59,163 nucleotides of DNA. Source: Shewanella sp. NIFS-20-20. GTDB lineage: Bacteria > Pseudomonadota > Gammaproteobacteria > Enterobacterales > Shewanellaceae. The stretch lies in the NCBI RefSeq assembly GCF_019209865.1, contig NZ_JAHUTT010000019.1:1-59163 (forward strand). The letters are read 5' to 3'. The notes beneath the pieces were generated by a model. That model ran no database searches, was not told the origin of the DNA, and saw nothing but the letters and a program-made list of their open reading frames with translations. Position 1 is the first letter of the stretch. Each line of letters starts with the position of its first letter. The position numbers were made by a program, and so were the translations under genes. This document shows, piece after piece, positions 9,139 to 17,416 of this stretch.

Positions 9139-9783
9139 TTATGGTTTCATATTACTAATGAACTGATTTGACGCGGCAATGGACGCATTCATGTCAGAAA
9201 TCAGGCCCGAGATATCTGCCTGTAAGCGACTGAACTCGCCTTTGATGGCGCCGATAGCCTGAGCATTGAGGTTATGTTTAAGGTAGAGCATATTGTCTTT
9301 CATCGTGGTTAGCACGGGTTGCATTTTCGCTTCTGCGCGGCGCATGCTGCGCAGCATTTGCTGATAATGCTGACGGGTGGCTCGAAGTTTGGATTCACTG
9401 GCTCGGCGTAAGCTGGCTTTGCTTATTTCACCGATTTCAGTTTGCCACTCATCAAATAACGCCTCGGCAACATCTTCCACTTTATTGATGCGATCTGTAA
9501 CTTCGTCTGCCGCGCTTTGGGCGGATTCGTATTCGTCACTGGCATTTTCATAAGCGCGCTGCAGATCGCCACCGTCATGGAGGATCAGGCTCTGCATTTC
9601 TTCGAGCGCACTAGAGAATTCCTGTTTGGCTTCTTCTTGGGCTTCAGTGGCAGCCTCAACCCTATCCACCATAATGTCACGCTTATGATAGCCAACCTTT
9701 TCCATGGCGCCGTAATAGGCGCTTTGGCAGCCAGCCAAGCTCATGGCAGTCACTAGACTGAATGCAATCAATCGAAAATTCAT
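9139..9783 (-). CDS. DUF2959 family lipoprotein
   Basis: This 214-residue protein has a lipoprotein signal (SLAGC lipobox, Cys at residue 19), so it should be membrane-anchored on the periplasmic side. The mature part is almost wholly helical and charged, with heptad-like stretches typical of coiled coils (about residues 40-130 and 140-200). YYGAMEKVGYHKRDIMVDRV resembles the conserved N-terminal block of DUF2959 proteins. Function is unknown. It lies 11 nt downstream of a small membrane-protein gene on the same strand, and the two are probably co-transcribed and end at the strong hairpin. Confidence 0.8.
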   Translation of the reverse strand: MNFRLIAFSLVTAMSLAGCQSAYYGAMEKVGYHKRDIMVDRVEAATEAQEEAKQEFSSALEEMQSLILHDGGDLQRAYENASDEYESAQSAADEVTDRINKVEDVAEALFDEWQTEIGEISKASLRRASESKLRATRQHYQQMLRSMRRAEAKMQPVLTTMKDNMLYLKHNLNAQAIGAIKGEFSRLQADISGLISDMNASIAASNQFISNMKP

Positions 9784-9794
9784 TGTTTATCCTT

Positions 9795-10016
9795 TCAATC
9801 AGCTTTAAATAACGCTGCATCAATGATGCTCCAGATGTGGACCGGAATGGCAATAATGAGCGGAAAGATCAACCAAGACATGGCGTAAAACCCTGCGCTA
9901 AAAATAAAGAATAATAACGCGGCTAAAATGCGGCCTTGCACTAATTGCCCTAAACCTGGGATAAAGAAGCTAGCAATGGCGGCGATGACATTCCCAGCGG
10001 AACCTTGTTGAGACAT
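9795..10016 (-). CDS. Small membrane protein, TM2-like
   Basis: This 73-residue protein has two hydrophobic helices (about 9-25 with the turn IPGLGQLVQGR, and 27-65) and a short polar N-terminus. The G-x-GQ-x-x-x-G turn between helices resembles TM2-domain-type small membrane proteins. A Shine-Dalgarno-like AGGGAG precedes the ATG. The gene is followed after 11 nt by the DUF2959 lipoprotein gene, so both may form an envelope-associated operon. Function is unknown. Confidence 0.65.
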   Translation of the reverse strand: MSQQGSAGNVIAAIASFFIPGLGQLVQGRILAALLFFIFSAGFYAMSWLIFPLIIAIPVHIWSIIDAALFKAD

Positions 10017-10203
10017 GGTAACTCCCTAATAGTAATCTCGTGTAGAGGTTAACTAGCGTTGAAATACAAATGCTAGCATAAGACTAAGTCTTGTTTTTAG
10101 CTAGAACAGGGTTTAACGAACAGAATAACACTTGTAAATGAACTGTTGTAAGCAGTATGGTTAGCTTGCAAGCCTATTTGCTGATGGTTATCTGGTATTT
10201 TTC

Positions 10204-11073
10204 ATGTATAAACACCTTAAATTATCTAAAGTTAAAATACTGGCCTCGAGTTTATGGCAGTTTTTACTATTTTTATTTCAACGTCTATTAAAGGAACAAA
10301 TTAACATTCGAGCGGGTCACTTGGCTTATGTAACCTTGTTGTCCTTGGTGCCATTAGTCGCGGTTACCATGTCGATGTTATCTGTGTTTCCCGTGTTTCA
10401 AGGTATTCGCAAAGCCATTGAAAACTTTGTGTACAACAATTTTTTACCTGCCGCTGGCGATACGGTGCAAGTGTATATCAATCAATTTGTCAGCAATGCA
10501 TCCCAAGGAACCGCCATGGGCATTGTTGCCTTGGTCGTGGTGGCATTGTTATTGATTTCCGCCATTGATAAATCGCTCAATTCCATTTGGGAGACCTCGG
10601 AGATGCGGCCCCTGGTGGTATCATTTTCCATGTATTGGATGGTGCTTACTTTAGGGCCGGTATTAATGGGCGGCAGTATTGTTGCATCGTCTTACTTAGC
10701 ATCGATACGGTTATTTGATGAACCGCATTTAACCACGGTGACTAATGAAATTATTGCGCGTTTGCCCTTTTTGTTTTCGGTGGCGGCATTTTTGTTGTTA
10801 TATACCGTAGTACCTAACACTCGAGTGAAGTTTTTACACGCACTGTGTGGTGCGATCGTGGCCGCCTTATTGTTTGAAGCCAGTAAAAAAATCTTTACCC
10901 TCTATTTAGCCCAATTTCCTTCTTATGAAGCGATTTATGGTGCGCTGGCGACCATCCCTATTTTATTTGTCTGGGTCTATTTGAGTTGGATGATCGTATT
11001 ATTTGGCGCAGTGATCACGGCGGCATTACCTGAGTTTGTTAGCAAAACTCAGGCGGTGCTTGATAACGAGTGA
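10204..11073 (+). CDS. yihY: YihY/BrkB family inner-membrane protein
   Basis: This 289-residue protein has about six hydrophobic segments and belongs to the YihY (formerly RNase BN) family. The N-terminal [19 protein letters not shown] stretch and the C-terminal [25 protein letters not shown] block are family hallmarks. The RNase BN activity once assigned to this family belongs to another protein, and the real role remains unclear. It begins a probable operon: the downstream hydrolase overlaps its stop by 4 nt, and dtd follows, as yihY-dtd does in enteric bacteria. Confidence 0.9.
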   Translation: MYKHLKLSKVKILASSLWQFLLFLFQRLLKEQINIRAGHLAYVTLLSLVPLVAVTMSMLSVFPVFQGIRKAIENFVYNNFLPAAGDTVQVYINQFVSNASQGTAMGIVALVVVALLLISAIDKSLNSIWETSEMRPLVVSFSMYWMVLTLGPVLMGGSIVASSYLASIRLFDEPHLTTVTNEIIARLPFLFSVAAFLLLYTVVPNTRVKFLHALCGAIVAALLFEASKKIFTLYLAQFPSYEAIYGALATIPILFVWVYLSWMIVLFGAVITAALPEFVSKTQAVLDNE

Positions 11074-12005
11074 CATTAAAGTCACTCGGTCGGCGGCACT
11101 TAGCTGTCGGTAACGGCCATGCTATTTATGTGCGTTGTTACGGCCGCCTAACGGCGCCGCCGGTGCTCTATCTCCATGGCGGGCCCGGTGCGGGGATTCA
11201 GGCGGCAGATTTAGCCTTAATCGCCCAGCTTGATGCGTGTGTCTATCTGGTCGATCAGCGTGGCTGTGGTCGCTCTCGGCCTTTAGGGGGGCTTGCTCAC
11301 AACCATCTTCATGGCCTATTGGGCGATATTGAACAATTACGCACCACGTTAGGTATCGAGCAATGGTGTGTGTTCGGCGGCTCTTTTGGGGCAACGTTAG
11401 CCTTGTGTTATGCCAGCCTATATCCGCAGCGAGTGAGTGGATGCGTGGTCTGGGGCTTGTTTATTCCGACCCCAGGTTGCCAGTGGCTTTATGGTCCGCA
11501 AGGTGCCGCCCATTTATTCCCAGCACAATACCAGCAGTTCAACCCCGCCGGTCTGGAGCTTGACTGCCTGTTAGCCGATTTTGCCACTGGCTTGGCCGGC
11601 CAGGAGTGGCCGCGACTCGCCCAACGTTGGTTAGATTGGGAAATGCAGCTAGCCATGCCATGTGCACTCGTAACCGAACCGCCGCTATCGATGGAGCAGC
11701 TGGCACTGGCTAAAATTCAGGTGCATTTTGCGGCCAATGGCTACTTTAATAGCATGTTGATGTTAGACAACCTGTTGCGTTTTTGGCCAACTAACCTTTG
11801 CATGATTCAAGGTGAGCTCGACTATGTGTGCCCGCCAGCGACGGTTAAGGCATGGCTTGCGCAAAGGGGAGAGCCCCGCCCGCGCGAATTGATAGTCGTT
11901 AACGGCTCCTACCACGCAATCAATAGCCCGCCAATGCTTGAGGTTATCAGTACTGCGATGACTCAGGCCCTATCAAGACTTTCATCATCACCTTTTGCCC
12001 CTTAG
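11070..12005 (+). CDS. Alpha/beta hydrolase, proline iminopeptidase-like (S33)
   Basis: This 311-residue cytoplasmic hydrolase probably removes N-terminal proline from peptides. It has the oxyanion-hole motif HGGPGAG near residue 36, the DQRGCGRS motif typical of prolyl aminopeptidases, the nucleophile elbow GGSFGA (Ser near 104), an acid in ELDYVCP, and a catalytic His in NGSYHAIN. The start is GTG overlapping the yihY stop, so translation is likely coupled. The usual WEG-type sequence of classical Pip is represented by WDWE-like LDWEMQLA. Substrate preference cannot be fixed from sequence alone. Confidence 0.8.
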   Translation: MTLKSLGRRHLAVGNGHAIYVRCYGRLTAPPVLYLHGGPGAGIQAADLALIAQLDACVYLVDQRGCGRSRPLGGLAHNHLHGLLGDIEQLRTTLGIEQWCVFGGSFGATLALCYASLYPQRVSGCVVWGLFIPTPGCQWLYGPQGAAHLFPAQYQQFNPAGLELDCLLADFATGLAGQEWPRLAQRWLDWEMQLAMPCALVTEPPLSMEQLALAKIQVHFAANGYFNSMLMLDNLLRFWPTNLCMIQGELDYVCPPATVKAWLAQRGEPRPRELIVVNGSYHAINSPPMLEVISTAMTQALSRLSSSPFAP

Positions 12006-12029
12006 AATAAGGCTTTTTAGGGAGTGGCT

Positions 12030-12467
12030 ATGATAGGGTTAATTCAAAGGGTCAGCTCGGCCAGCGTGACCGTCGCGGGTCATGTGATAGGTCAAATTGA
12101 CCAGGGGTTACTGGTGCTGCTCGGCGTTGAGCAAGCCGACACGTTAGACAGCATGAAAAAATTGGCCGATAAGGTGGTCAATTATCGAGTGTTTGCCGAT
12201 GAGCAAGGCAAAATGAACCTTAACCTGCAGCAGGTCGGCGGACAACTTTTGGTGGTGTCTCAATTTACCTTGGCGGCAGACACCAGTCGGGGTTTACGCC
12301 CCAGTTTCTCTGGCGCTGGCACGCCGGTGCTTGCCTTAGAGCTCTATCAGGCATTTGTCGAATATTGCCGCCAGTTGGGGGTTAAGGTCGAAACGGGTCA
12401 GTTTGCCGCCGATATGCAAGTGGCCCTGGTCAATGATGGCCCAGTGACGTTCCAATTGACCAGTTAA
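12030..12467 (+). CDS. dtd: D-aminoacyl-tRNA deacylase
   Basis: Dtd hydrolyses D-amino acids, and mischarged glycine, from tRNAs as a cytoplasmic homodimer. The 145-residue protein shows the two family motifs, SQFTLAAD near residue 78 and the cis Gly-Pro motif in VNDGPVTF near the C-terminus. The frame is open from a GTG at 12024, but the ATG at 12030 is favoured: it has AGGGAG upstream and gives [15 protein letters not shown], matching the family N-terminus. It lies 24 nt after the hydrolase gene and ends the yihY operon. Confidence 0.95.
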   Translation: MIGLIQRVSSASVTVAGHVIGQIDQGLLVLLGVEQADTLDSMKKLADKVVNYRVFADEQGKMNLNLQQVGGQLLVVSQFTLAADTSRGLRPSFSGAGTPVLALELYQAFVEYCRQLGVKVETGQFAADMQVALVNDGPVTFQLTS

Positions 12468-12590
12468 ACATGCCCATCGTCGGCAGCCGCGAAGCTAATC
12501 TCGGCATAAACGGCAATTGTTATTGGTTGCAGACGTTTCGCGGTATTGATATTTGTGACGACCTTGGCCGCGATTAGAACTAAATTGGTA

Positions 12591-12610
12591 GCGGGGTTTA
12601 TCAGCCCCGC
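12591..12610 (-). terminator. Short GC-rich hairpin after the rhodanese gene
   Basis: GCGGGG (12591-12596) and CCCCGC (12605-12610) flank an 8-nt loop just past the stop of the minus-strand rhodanese gene. There is no long T run, so this is a modest terminator call. Confidence 0.45.
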
Positions 12611-12613
12611 CTA

Positions 12614-12922
12614 TTACTTTAGTGCGCTAAGATCCTGCGCGGCACCACCATTATAGACGGCAGTAAAGCCGGCTTGGGCTAATAAGTTGCAGCCCATTTG
12701 CGCCCGCTTTCCGATGCCGCAATACAGCACCATCGCCTGCGATGTTGGTTGCTCAGTAAGCCATTGCGGTAACTGATCTAATGGAATATTCAGCGCATTT
12801 TCAAGGTGGCCGCTGGTAAATTCTTGCGGATTACGAACGTCGATTAGCAGGGCGCCATCGTCAATAAGCTGTTGGCATTGGCGAAGGGGGGTCTTAGTGA
12901 CTATCACATCATTCATGTTCAT
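12614..12922 (-). CDS. Single-domain rhodanese (PspE/GlpE-like sulfurtransferase)
   Basis: This 102-residue single rhodanese domain has the CH2A-type motif LIDVRNPQEFTSGHLENALNI (about residues 25-45) and the catalytic loop LYCGIGKRAQMG with Cys near residue 69. It would carry sulfane sulfur on that Cys. There is no signal peptide, so unlike PspE it should be cytoplasmic. It stands alone, facing dtd. Confidence 0.88.
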   Translation of the reverse strand: MNMNDVIVTKTPLRQCQQLIDDGALLIDVRNPQEFTSGHLENALNIPLDQLPQWLTEQPTSQAMVLYCGIGKRAQMGCNLLAQAGFTAVYNGGAAQDLSALK

Positions 12923-13042
12923 ATTGCACCATCCATTAAAAAATTCTTTACAAGATTATTCTAATGAATTGTGGTGATCAAGCTAATTGTGGTTTTATTT
13001 TCGCCACCGGCTTGGCCGGTGGCGACAAACGCTTGATGCAAA

Positions 13043-13918
13043 TTATTGCGCTTGCTTGAGGGCTTGCTTGAGTTGACGCAGCGCTTGTTTAACTTTAGCT
13101 GCATTTTCTGGACCCATGCGGATCATGAGTTTTTGCGCGGCCGGCAGAGCCTCTAACTTAGGATCGGCAAATTTATAATTAACACTCACTGACGTTAGCT
13201 CAATCGGCGTTTCTATTATCGGCGCCGCTAACAATTCATCAATCGCTTCCTCTAGACGGCCATTAAAGCTTATATCCTGATAACCAAGCTCCGCGAACGC
13301 TTGATCTAAGATAGGGCTTAATTGTTGATAAGTGGCAAGTAATTGCTGCTCATCCAACTGAGATAGCGCGTTGGCGTAGAGATCGTATCTTTGATAGCTA
13401 TCAGGGTTAAGGTAAATTTTGTCGGTAATATCACTGGCACTAAAATGCTCTTTAGGACCGTTAAATGGCGCTTGGTTACGAGCCAATTGACCTTGGGCAA
13501 GGTTATCGACAAACACCACAAATTGGCGAGCCATATCTTGAGTGACGAGTAACGGCGCTATGGCAGTGGCCTGGGTTAAGCTTTGGGCTTTTTGTTCAAT
13601 TAACTCATCACTGTTTTCTAAGCTTGGCAGCGCTTCAACGACAGGCGCAGGTTCAGTGGGGGTTGGGATGACAATATCGACTGGGTTCGGTTGTTCTGCC
13701 GGCGTTGTGGCGACCGGCTCAACCTCCAGCACCTCAACGGGTTCTGGTATCACGGGCGTGGCTATGGGTTCGATATTGACCACTTGCTCTTTAGGCGAGA
13801 AATAAAAATACCCGCCAGCGGCAATGGCAATTACGGCAATTAATCCCCATAGCGCCATGGTATTGCTACTCTTGGTGGATTGTTGCGCTTGGATTCTATC
13901 TTCTTGATCGGCTTGCAT
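13043..13918 (-). CDS. DUF3014 family membrane-anchored protein
   Basis: This 291-residue protein has a short cytoplasmic N-terminus, one membrane helix (MALWGLIAVIAIAAGGYFYF, about 21-40), and a Pro/Val/Glu-rich spacer (about 45-95). The C-terminal DUF3014 domain (about 95-285) has the conserved blocks RQFVVFVDNLAQG, FNGPKEHFSASD and YKFADPKLEALPAAQKLMIRMGPEN. The layout suggests a periplasmic domain held away from the inner membrane by an extended linker. Function is unknown. It lies between recG and the rhodanese gene on the same strand, with gaps that argue against tight coupling. Confidence 0.8.
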   Translation of the reverse strand: MQADQEDRIQAQQSTKSSNTMALWGLIAVIAIAAGGYFYFSPKEQVVNIEPIATPVIPEPVEVLEVEPVATTPAEQPNPVDIVIPTPTEPAPVVEALPSLENSDELIEQKAQSLTQATAIAPLLVTQDMARQFVVFVDNLAQGQLARNQAPFNGPKEHFSASDITDKIYLNPDSYQRYDLYANALSQLDEQQLLATYQQLSPILDQAFAELGYQDISFNGRLEEAIDELLAAPIIETPIELTSVSVNYKFADPKLEALPAAQKLMIRMGPENAAKVKQALRQLKQALKQAQ

Positions 13919-14059
13919 ACTATATCCTTCACTACGGCCAGCGTTGGCCTAATACTCATGGTTGGCAAGTACAGCACTTGTCGAGGCTGGATTTATTCTG
14001 CCAAAACACCGACTAAAGTCCAGTATGGCAAACAAAAAGTCCAGAGTAACTATATCTTA

Positions 14060-16150
14060 TCACGCCTGAATGAATTGAGTGCGCTGACCTAGCCAGCGAC
14101 TGATAATGGCGTCAACTTGGTCGGGTGCTTGCTGCATCACATGTTGAGCCAGCTTCTGGATATGGGGAATAAGCGCTTGATCTCTCACAAGATCGGCCAC
14201 TTTAAGATCGGCTAAACCGGTTTGCTTGGTACCGAGTACTTCGCCAGGCCCCCTGATCTCTAAATCTTTCTGAGCAATCACAAAGCCATCGTTACTTTGG
14301 CGTAAGACGCCCAGTCGTTTAGTGGCAGTCGCTGATAAAGGGGTTTTATATAGCAACACGCAATGACTGGCGACGGCGCCACGACCCACTCGCCCTCGAA
14401 GTTGGTGCAACTGTGCCAGCCCTAGACGTTCGGGGTTATCAATGATCATCAAGCTGGCATTGGGGACATCCACCCCGACTTCAATCACGGTAGTGGCCAC
14501 CAATAAATCAATCTTTCCCGTTTTAAAGTCGTCCATAACCTGCTGCTTCTCGGCGCTTTTCATTCGACCATGCACCAAACCAATGGCTAATTGAGGCAGC
14601 ATTAATTGTAGCTCAGTCGCCGTATCTTCGGCCGCTTGGCATTCGAGCACTTCCGATTCTTCAATTAAGGTGCAGACCCAATAAGCTTGACGCTTGTCGT
14701 TAACTGCCGCTTGTTTGACGCGCTCAATAACTTCGTGGCGGCGACTATCGGCCACGGCCACAGTTGTGATCGGTGTGCGTCCCGGCGGTAATTCATCGAT
14801 GATTGAGGTGTCGAGATCGGCATAGGCTGTCATTGCCAACGTGCGAGGGATAGGGGTGGCTGTCATGATGAGCTGGTGTGGGTAAAAACCTTGATGCCGC
14901 CCTTTTTCACGTAAACCTAAGCGTTGATGTACCCCAAAGCGGTGTTGTTCATCGATAATCACTAAGGCCAGATGTTTGAACTGCACTTGCTCTTGGAAAA
15001 TAGCATGAGTACCGACCACCATTTGTGCCTCACCACTGGCGATATGCTCAAGACTGGTGGCTCTGGCCTTGCCTTTGAGTTTACCCGCGAGCCAGCCCAC
15101 TTGAATACCTAAGGGCGCAAACCACTCGGCAAAGTTGTTGGCGTGTTGTTCGGCCAATAATTCCGTCGGCGCCATCAATGCCACCTGAAAGCCATTGGCA
15201 ATGGCTTTGAGAGCCGCTAACGCTGCCACTAAGGTTTTACCAGAGCCAACATCGCCTTGCACTAAGCGCATCATCGGATGGCTTAGTTGCATATCATGAT
15301 GAATATCGGCCACTACCCGCTGTTGAGCGCCGGTGGGCGTAAATGGCAGTTGACACAGAAATGCTTGGATCAAGTCGCTGGCATCGGCCATGGCGATGGC
15401 GTGGTCGCGATTGCTGCGTTGTCGCAATTGCAACATCGATAGATTGTGGGCCAGCAGCTCTTCTTGAATTAATCGTTGTTGGGCAGGATGTTGACCTTGT
15501 TCTAATTGCCACAGTGCCACATCCGCAGGCGGACGATGTAATACCCTTAATGCTTCGCGGAGTTGCAGTTGATTGGGGCGTAAAGGTTCGGGTAATAATT
15601 CTGGCAAGTTGCCGTCACTCAATAGCGTTAATGCTTGACTGGTGAGTTTTTTCCAACTGGTTTGTTTTAAGCCTTCGGTGGTGGGATATATTGGCGTTAA
15701 GGTTGCCTCGGCAACAAATTCTTCCCCAGCGTGCACCAGCTTGTACTCGGGGTGGACCATTTCAAGTTGGTGCTGGCCGCGACGGATTTCGCCATACGCG
15801 CGGATCAGCATGCCATTTTGCATGCTGTTACGTTGGGCAGCGCTAAAGTTAAAAAATCTTAAGGTCGCACTGCCGCTGGAATCTTGCACCTGACAAACCA
15901 ACATGCGTTTACGGCCTTGGATTACCTGAGTCGAGATAATTTCGGCTTCTAAAGTGCCGTGATCCCCAGGTAAGAGCTGGACGATGGGGTAGATACGGGT
16001 CCTATCTTCATAGCGCAGGGGCAGATGGAACAGCAGATCCTGAACAGTGTGAATACCTAATTTATTGAGCTTTTCAGCCATTTTGGTGGCAACACCTTTT
16101 AGCTCGGTAATTGCCATTAGATCCAATTGCGGCAACGCGTTAGTACCCAA
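14060..16150 (-). CDS. recG: ATP-dependent DNA helicase RecG
   Basis: RecG reverses stalled replication forks and branch-migrates Holliday junctions. The N-terminal wedge domain (OB fold, about residues 60-200) is followed by helicase motifs: Walker A GDVGSGKTL near 300, the DEQH box IIDEQHRFGV, motif III TATPIPRT, and motifs V-VI (TTVIEVGVDVPNA, QLRGRVGRG). The C-terminus has the TRG-region signature SNDGFVIAQKDLEIRGPGE. At 696 residues it is full length. The start used is TTG, with no clear Shine-Dalgarno. The next ATG (16117) would remove 11 residues that have a counterpart in the E. coli protein, so I keep the longer form with some doubt. It is not next to spoT or rpoZ here. Confidence 0.95.
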   Translation of the reverse strand: MGTNALPQLDLMAITELKGVATKMAEKLNKLGIHTVQDLLFHLPLRYEDRTRIYPIVQLLPGDHGTLEAEIISTQVIQGRKRMLVCQVQDSSGSATLRFFNFSAAQRNSMQNGMLIRAYGEIRRGQHQLEMVHPEYKLVHAGEEFVAEATLTPIYPTTEGLKQTSWKKLTSQALTLLSDGNLPELLPEPLRPNQLQLREALRVLHRPPADVALWQLEQGQHPAQQRLIQEELLAHNLSMLQLRQRSNRDHAIAMADASDLIQAFLCQLPFTPTGAQQRVVADIHHDMQLSHPMMRLVQGDVGSGKTLVAALAALKAIANGFQVALMAPTELLAEQHANNFAEWFAPLGIQVGWLAGKLKGKARATSLEHIASGEAQMVVGTHAIFQEQVQFKHLALVIIDEQHRFGVHQRLGLREKGRHQGFYPHQLIMTATPIPRTLAMTAYADLDTSIIDELPPGRTPITTVAVADSRRHEVIERVKQAAVNDKRQAYWVCTLIEESEVLECQAAEDTATELQLMLPQLAIGLVHGRMKSAEKQQVMDDFKTGKIDLLVATTVIEVGVDVPNASLMIIDNPERLGLAQLHQLRGRVGRGAVASHCVLLYKTPLSATATKRLGVLRQSNDGFVIAQKDLEIRGPGEVLGTKQTGLADLKVADLVRDQALIPHIQKLAQHVMQQAPDQVDAIISRWLGQRTQFIQA

Positions 16151-16376
16151 TCACTGTGAATTTATACATATACTAACAGAGTCTGAGCGTTAGGCAATAA
16201 TTGACGTAGTGTGGTGGCTATAGTCTGGTTGCTGGGCGGTCAAGTGACACAAAGAGTGGCGTGTTGTCGCGCCGCAGGGGTGTCGATAACCGGAGGTAAT
16301 AGGGCGGCGCTGGCGGCGGAAAAGTTGGGGAGAGCGGGCTTATCGTGGGTTTGACTATGGTTATAATCCTAGCACA

Positions 16377-16413
16377 GGGACAAATGTCAGTGCGCTTGAC
16401 TGACATTTGTCCC
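16377..16413. repeat. Perfect 15-bp inverted repeat after the antiporter gene
   Basis: Arms GGGACAAATGTCAGT (about 16377-16391) and ACTGACATTTGTCCC (16399-16413) enclose a 7-nt loop. It follows the minus-strand antiporter gene but has no T tract, so it may be a Rho-independent-like processing hairpin or a dispersed REP-type element. Confidence 0.6.
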
Positions 16414-16421
16414 CTTACAGA

Positions 16422-17354
16422 TTAAAGCCCTGCTTGATTAATTAAATACGCCATATAACCAAGGTAGCTAACTAATAAGATGGCACCTTCGCGGCGACCG
16501 ACTCGCAGGCCGGTATAAGCAAAAGGTAATAACGCGGCGGCTAAGGCCAGCATCACAATAAAATCGAGGGATTGTAATCCCGCGGCAGAAACTGGATGCA
16601 CGATGGCGGTGATACCTAAAATACCTAACACGTTAAATAAGTTAGAGCCAACCACGTTGCCAATAGCGATATCGCTTTGGCCCTTAATTGCCGCCAACAT
16701 TGAGGTTACTAACTCAGGCATACTGGTACCAATGGCCACCACAGTTAAGCCAATAATGACTTCGCTGATCCCAAAGTTACGCGCTAATGCAACTGCACCA
16801 TCGACAAATAAGATGCCGCCACCAATAAGCATGGCAATCCCCGCAATAATGAGCAGTGCCGATAACCAAGGGGCTTGTGGCGAAGTATCTAGGTCAACTT
16901 CTTCATTGCTGTTTTTAGAATCTATGTAGCTGTAACCTAAATAAGCGAACAATAAGCCGAGCAGCAAGGCACCATCTAAGCGTGAAAGCTCACCATCTAG
17001 CAGTAACACCCAGAACAAGAGGCTGGCGGCAATCATCAAGGGAATATCGCGCTTGACCATTTGCGATTGCACCTTGATTGGGCGGATCAACGCGGTTAAT
17101 GCCAAGATTAATCCTATGTTGGCAATGTTAGAGCCGATCACGTTGCCCAGTGCGATGCCTGAATTACCCGCGAGGGCAGATTTAACGCTGACCGCCAATT
17201 CTGGCGCACTGGTGCCAAAGGCGACAATGGTTAATCCAATCACTAAGGGAGTAATGCCTAAACGCAACGCCACGGCACTGGCGCCACGGACCATGGCTTC
17301 CGCCCCAATAGTTAAAATAATAAATCCACCTAAGATGGATAAAAAAATCATCAT
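16422..17354 (-). CDS. Calcium/sodium antiporter, CaCA family (YrbG-like)
   Basis: This 310-residue inner-membrane protein has about ten hydrophobic segments in two homologous halves. Each half carries an alpha repeat with the ion-binding acid: GTSAPELAVSVKSAL with GNVIGSNIANIGLILAL in the first, GTSMPELVTSMLAAI with GNVVGSNLFNVLGI in the second. This is the YrbG type of K-independent Na/Ca exchanger. A charged loop (about 120-140) separates the halves. It lies 62 nt downstream of ponA on the same strand, with a short hairpin (arms 17386-17393 and 17402-17409) between them that may attenuate read-through. Confidence 0.92.
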   Translation of the reverse strand: MMIFLSILGGFIILTIGAEAMVRGASAVALRLGITPLVIGLTIVAFGTSAPELAVSVKSALAGNSGIALGNVIGSNIANIGLILALTALIRPIKVQSQMVKRDIPLMIAASLLFWVLLLDGELSRLDGALLLGLLFAYLGYSYIDSKNSNEEVDLDTSPQAPWLSALLIIAGIAMLIGGGILFVDGAVALARNFGISEVIIGLTVVAIGTSMPELVTSMLAAIKGQSDIAIGNVVGSNLFNVLGILGITAIVHPVSAAGLQSLDFIVMLALAAALLPFAYTGLRVGRREGAILLVSYLGYMAYLINQAGL

Positions 17355-17416
17355 GATGTCGTATTTTCCTGATGTTAACGCGTATGCCAGTCAATCAACA
17401 CTGACTGGCGGGTAAC

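Noticed and set aside
16218..16406. 62-residue minus-strand frame after the antiporter gene
   Set aside because: It spans the perfect inverted repeat and has a Pro/Ser/Arg-rich translation with no domain or ribosome binding site.
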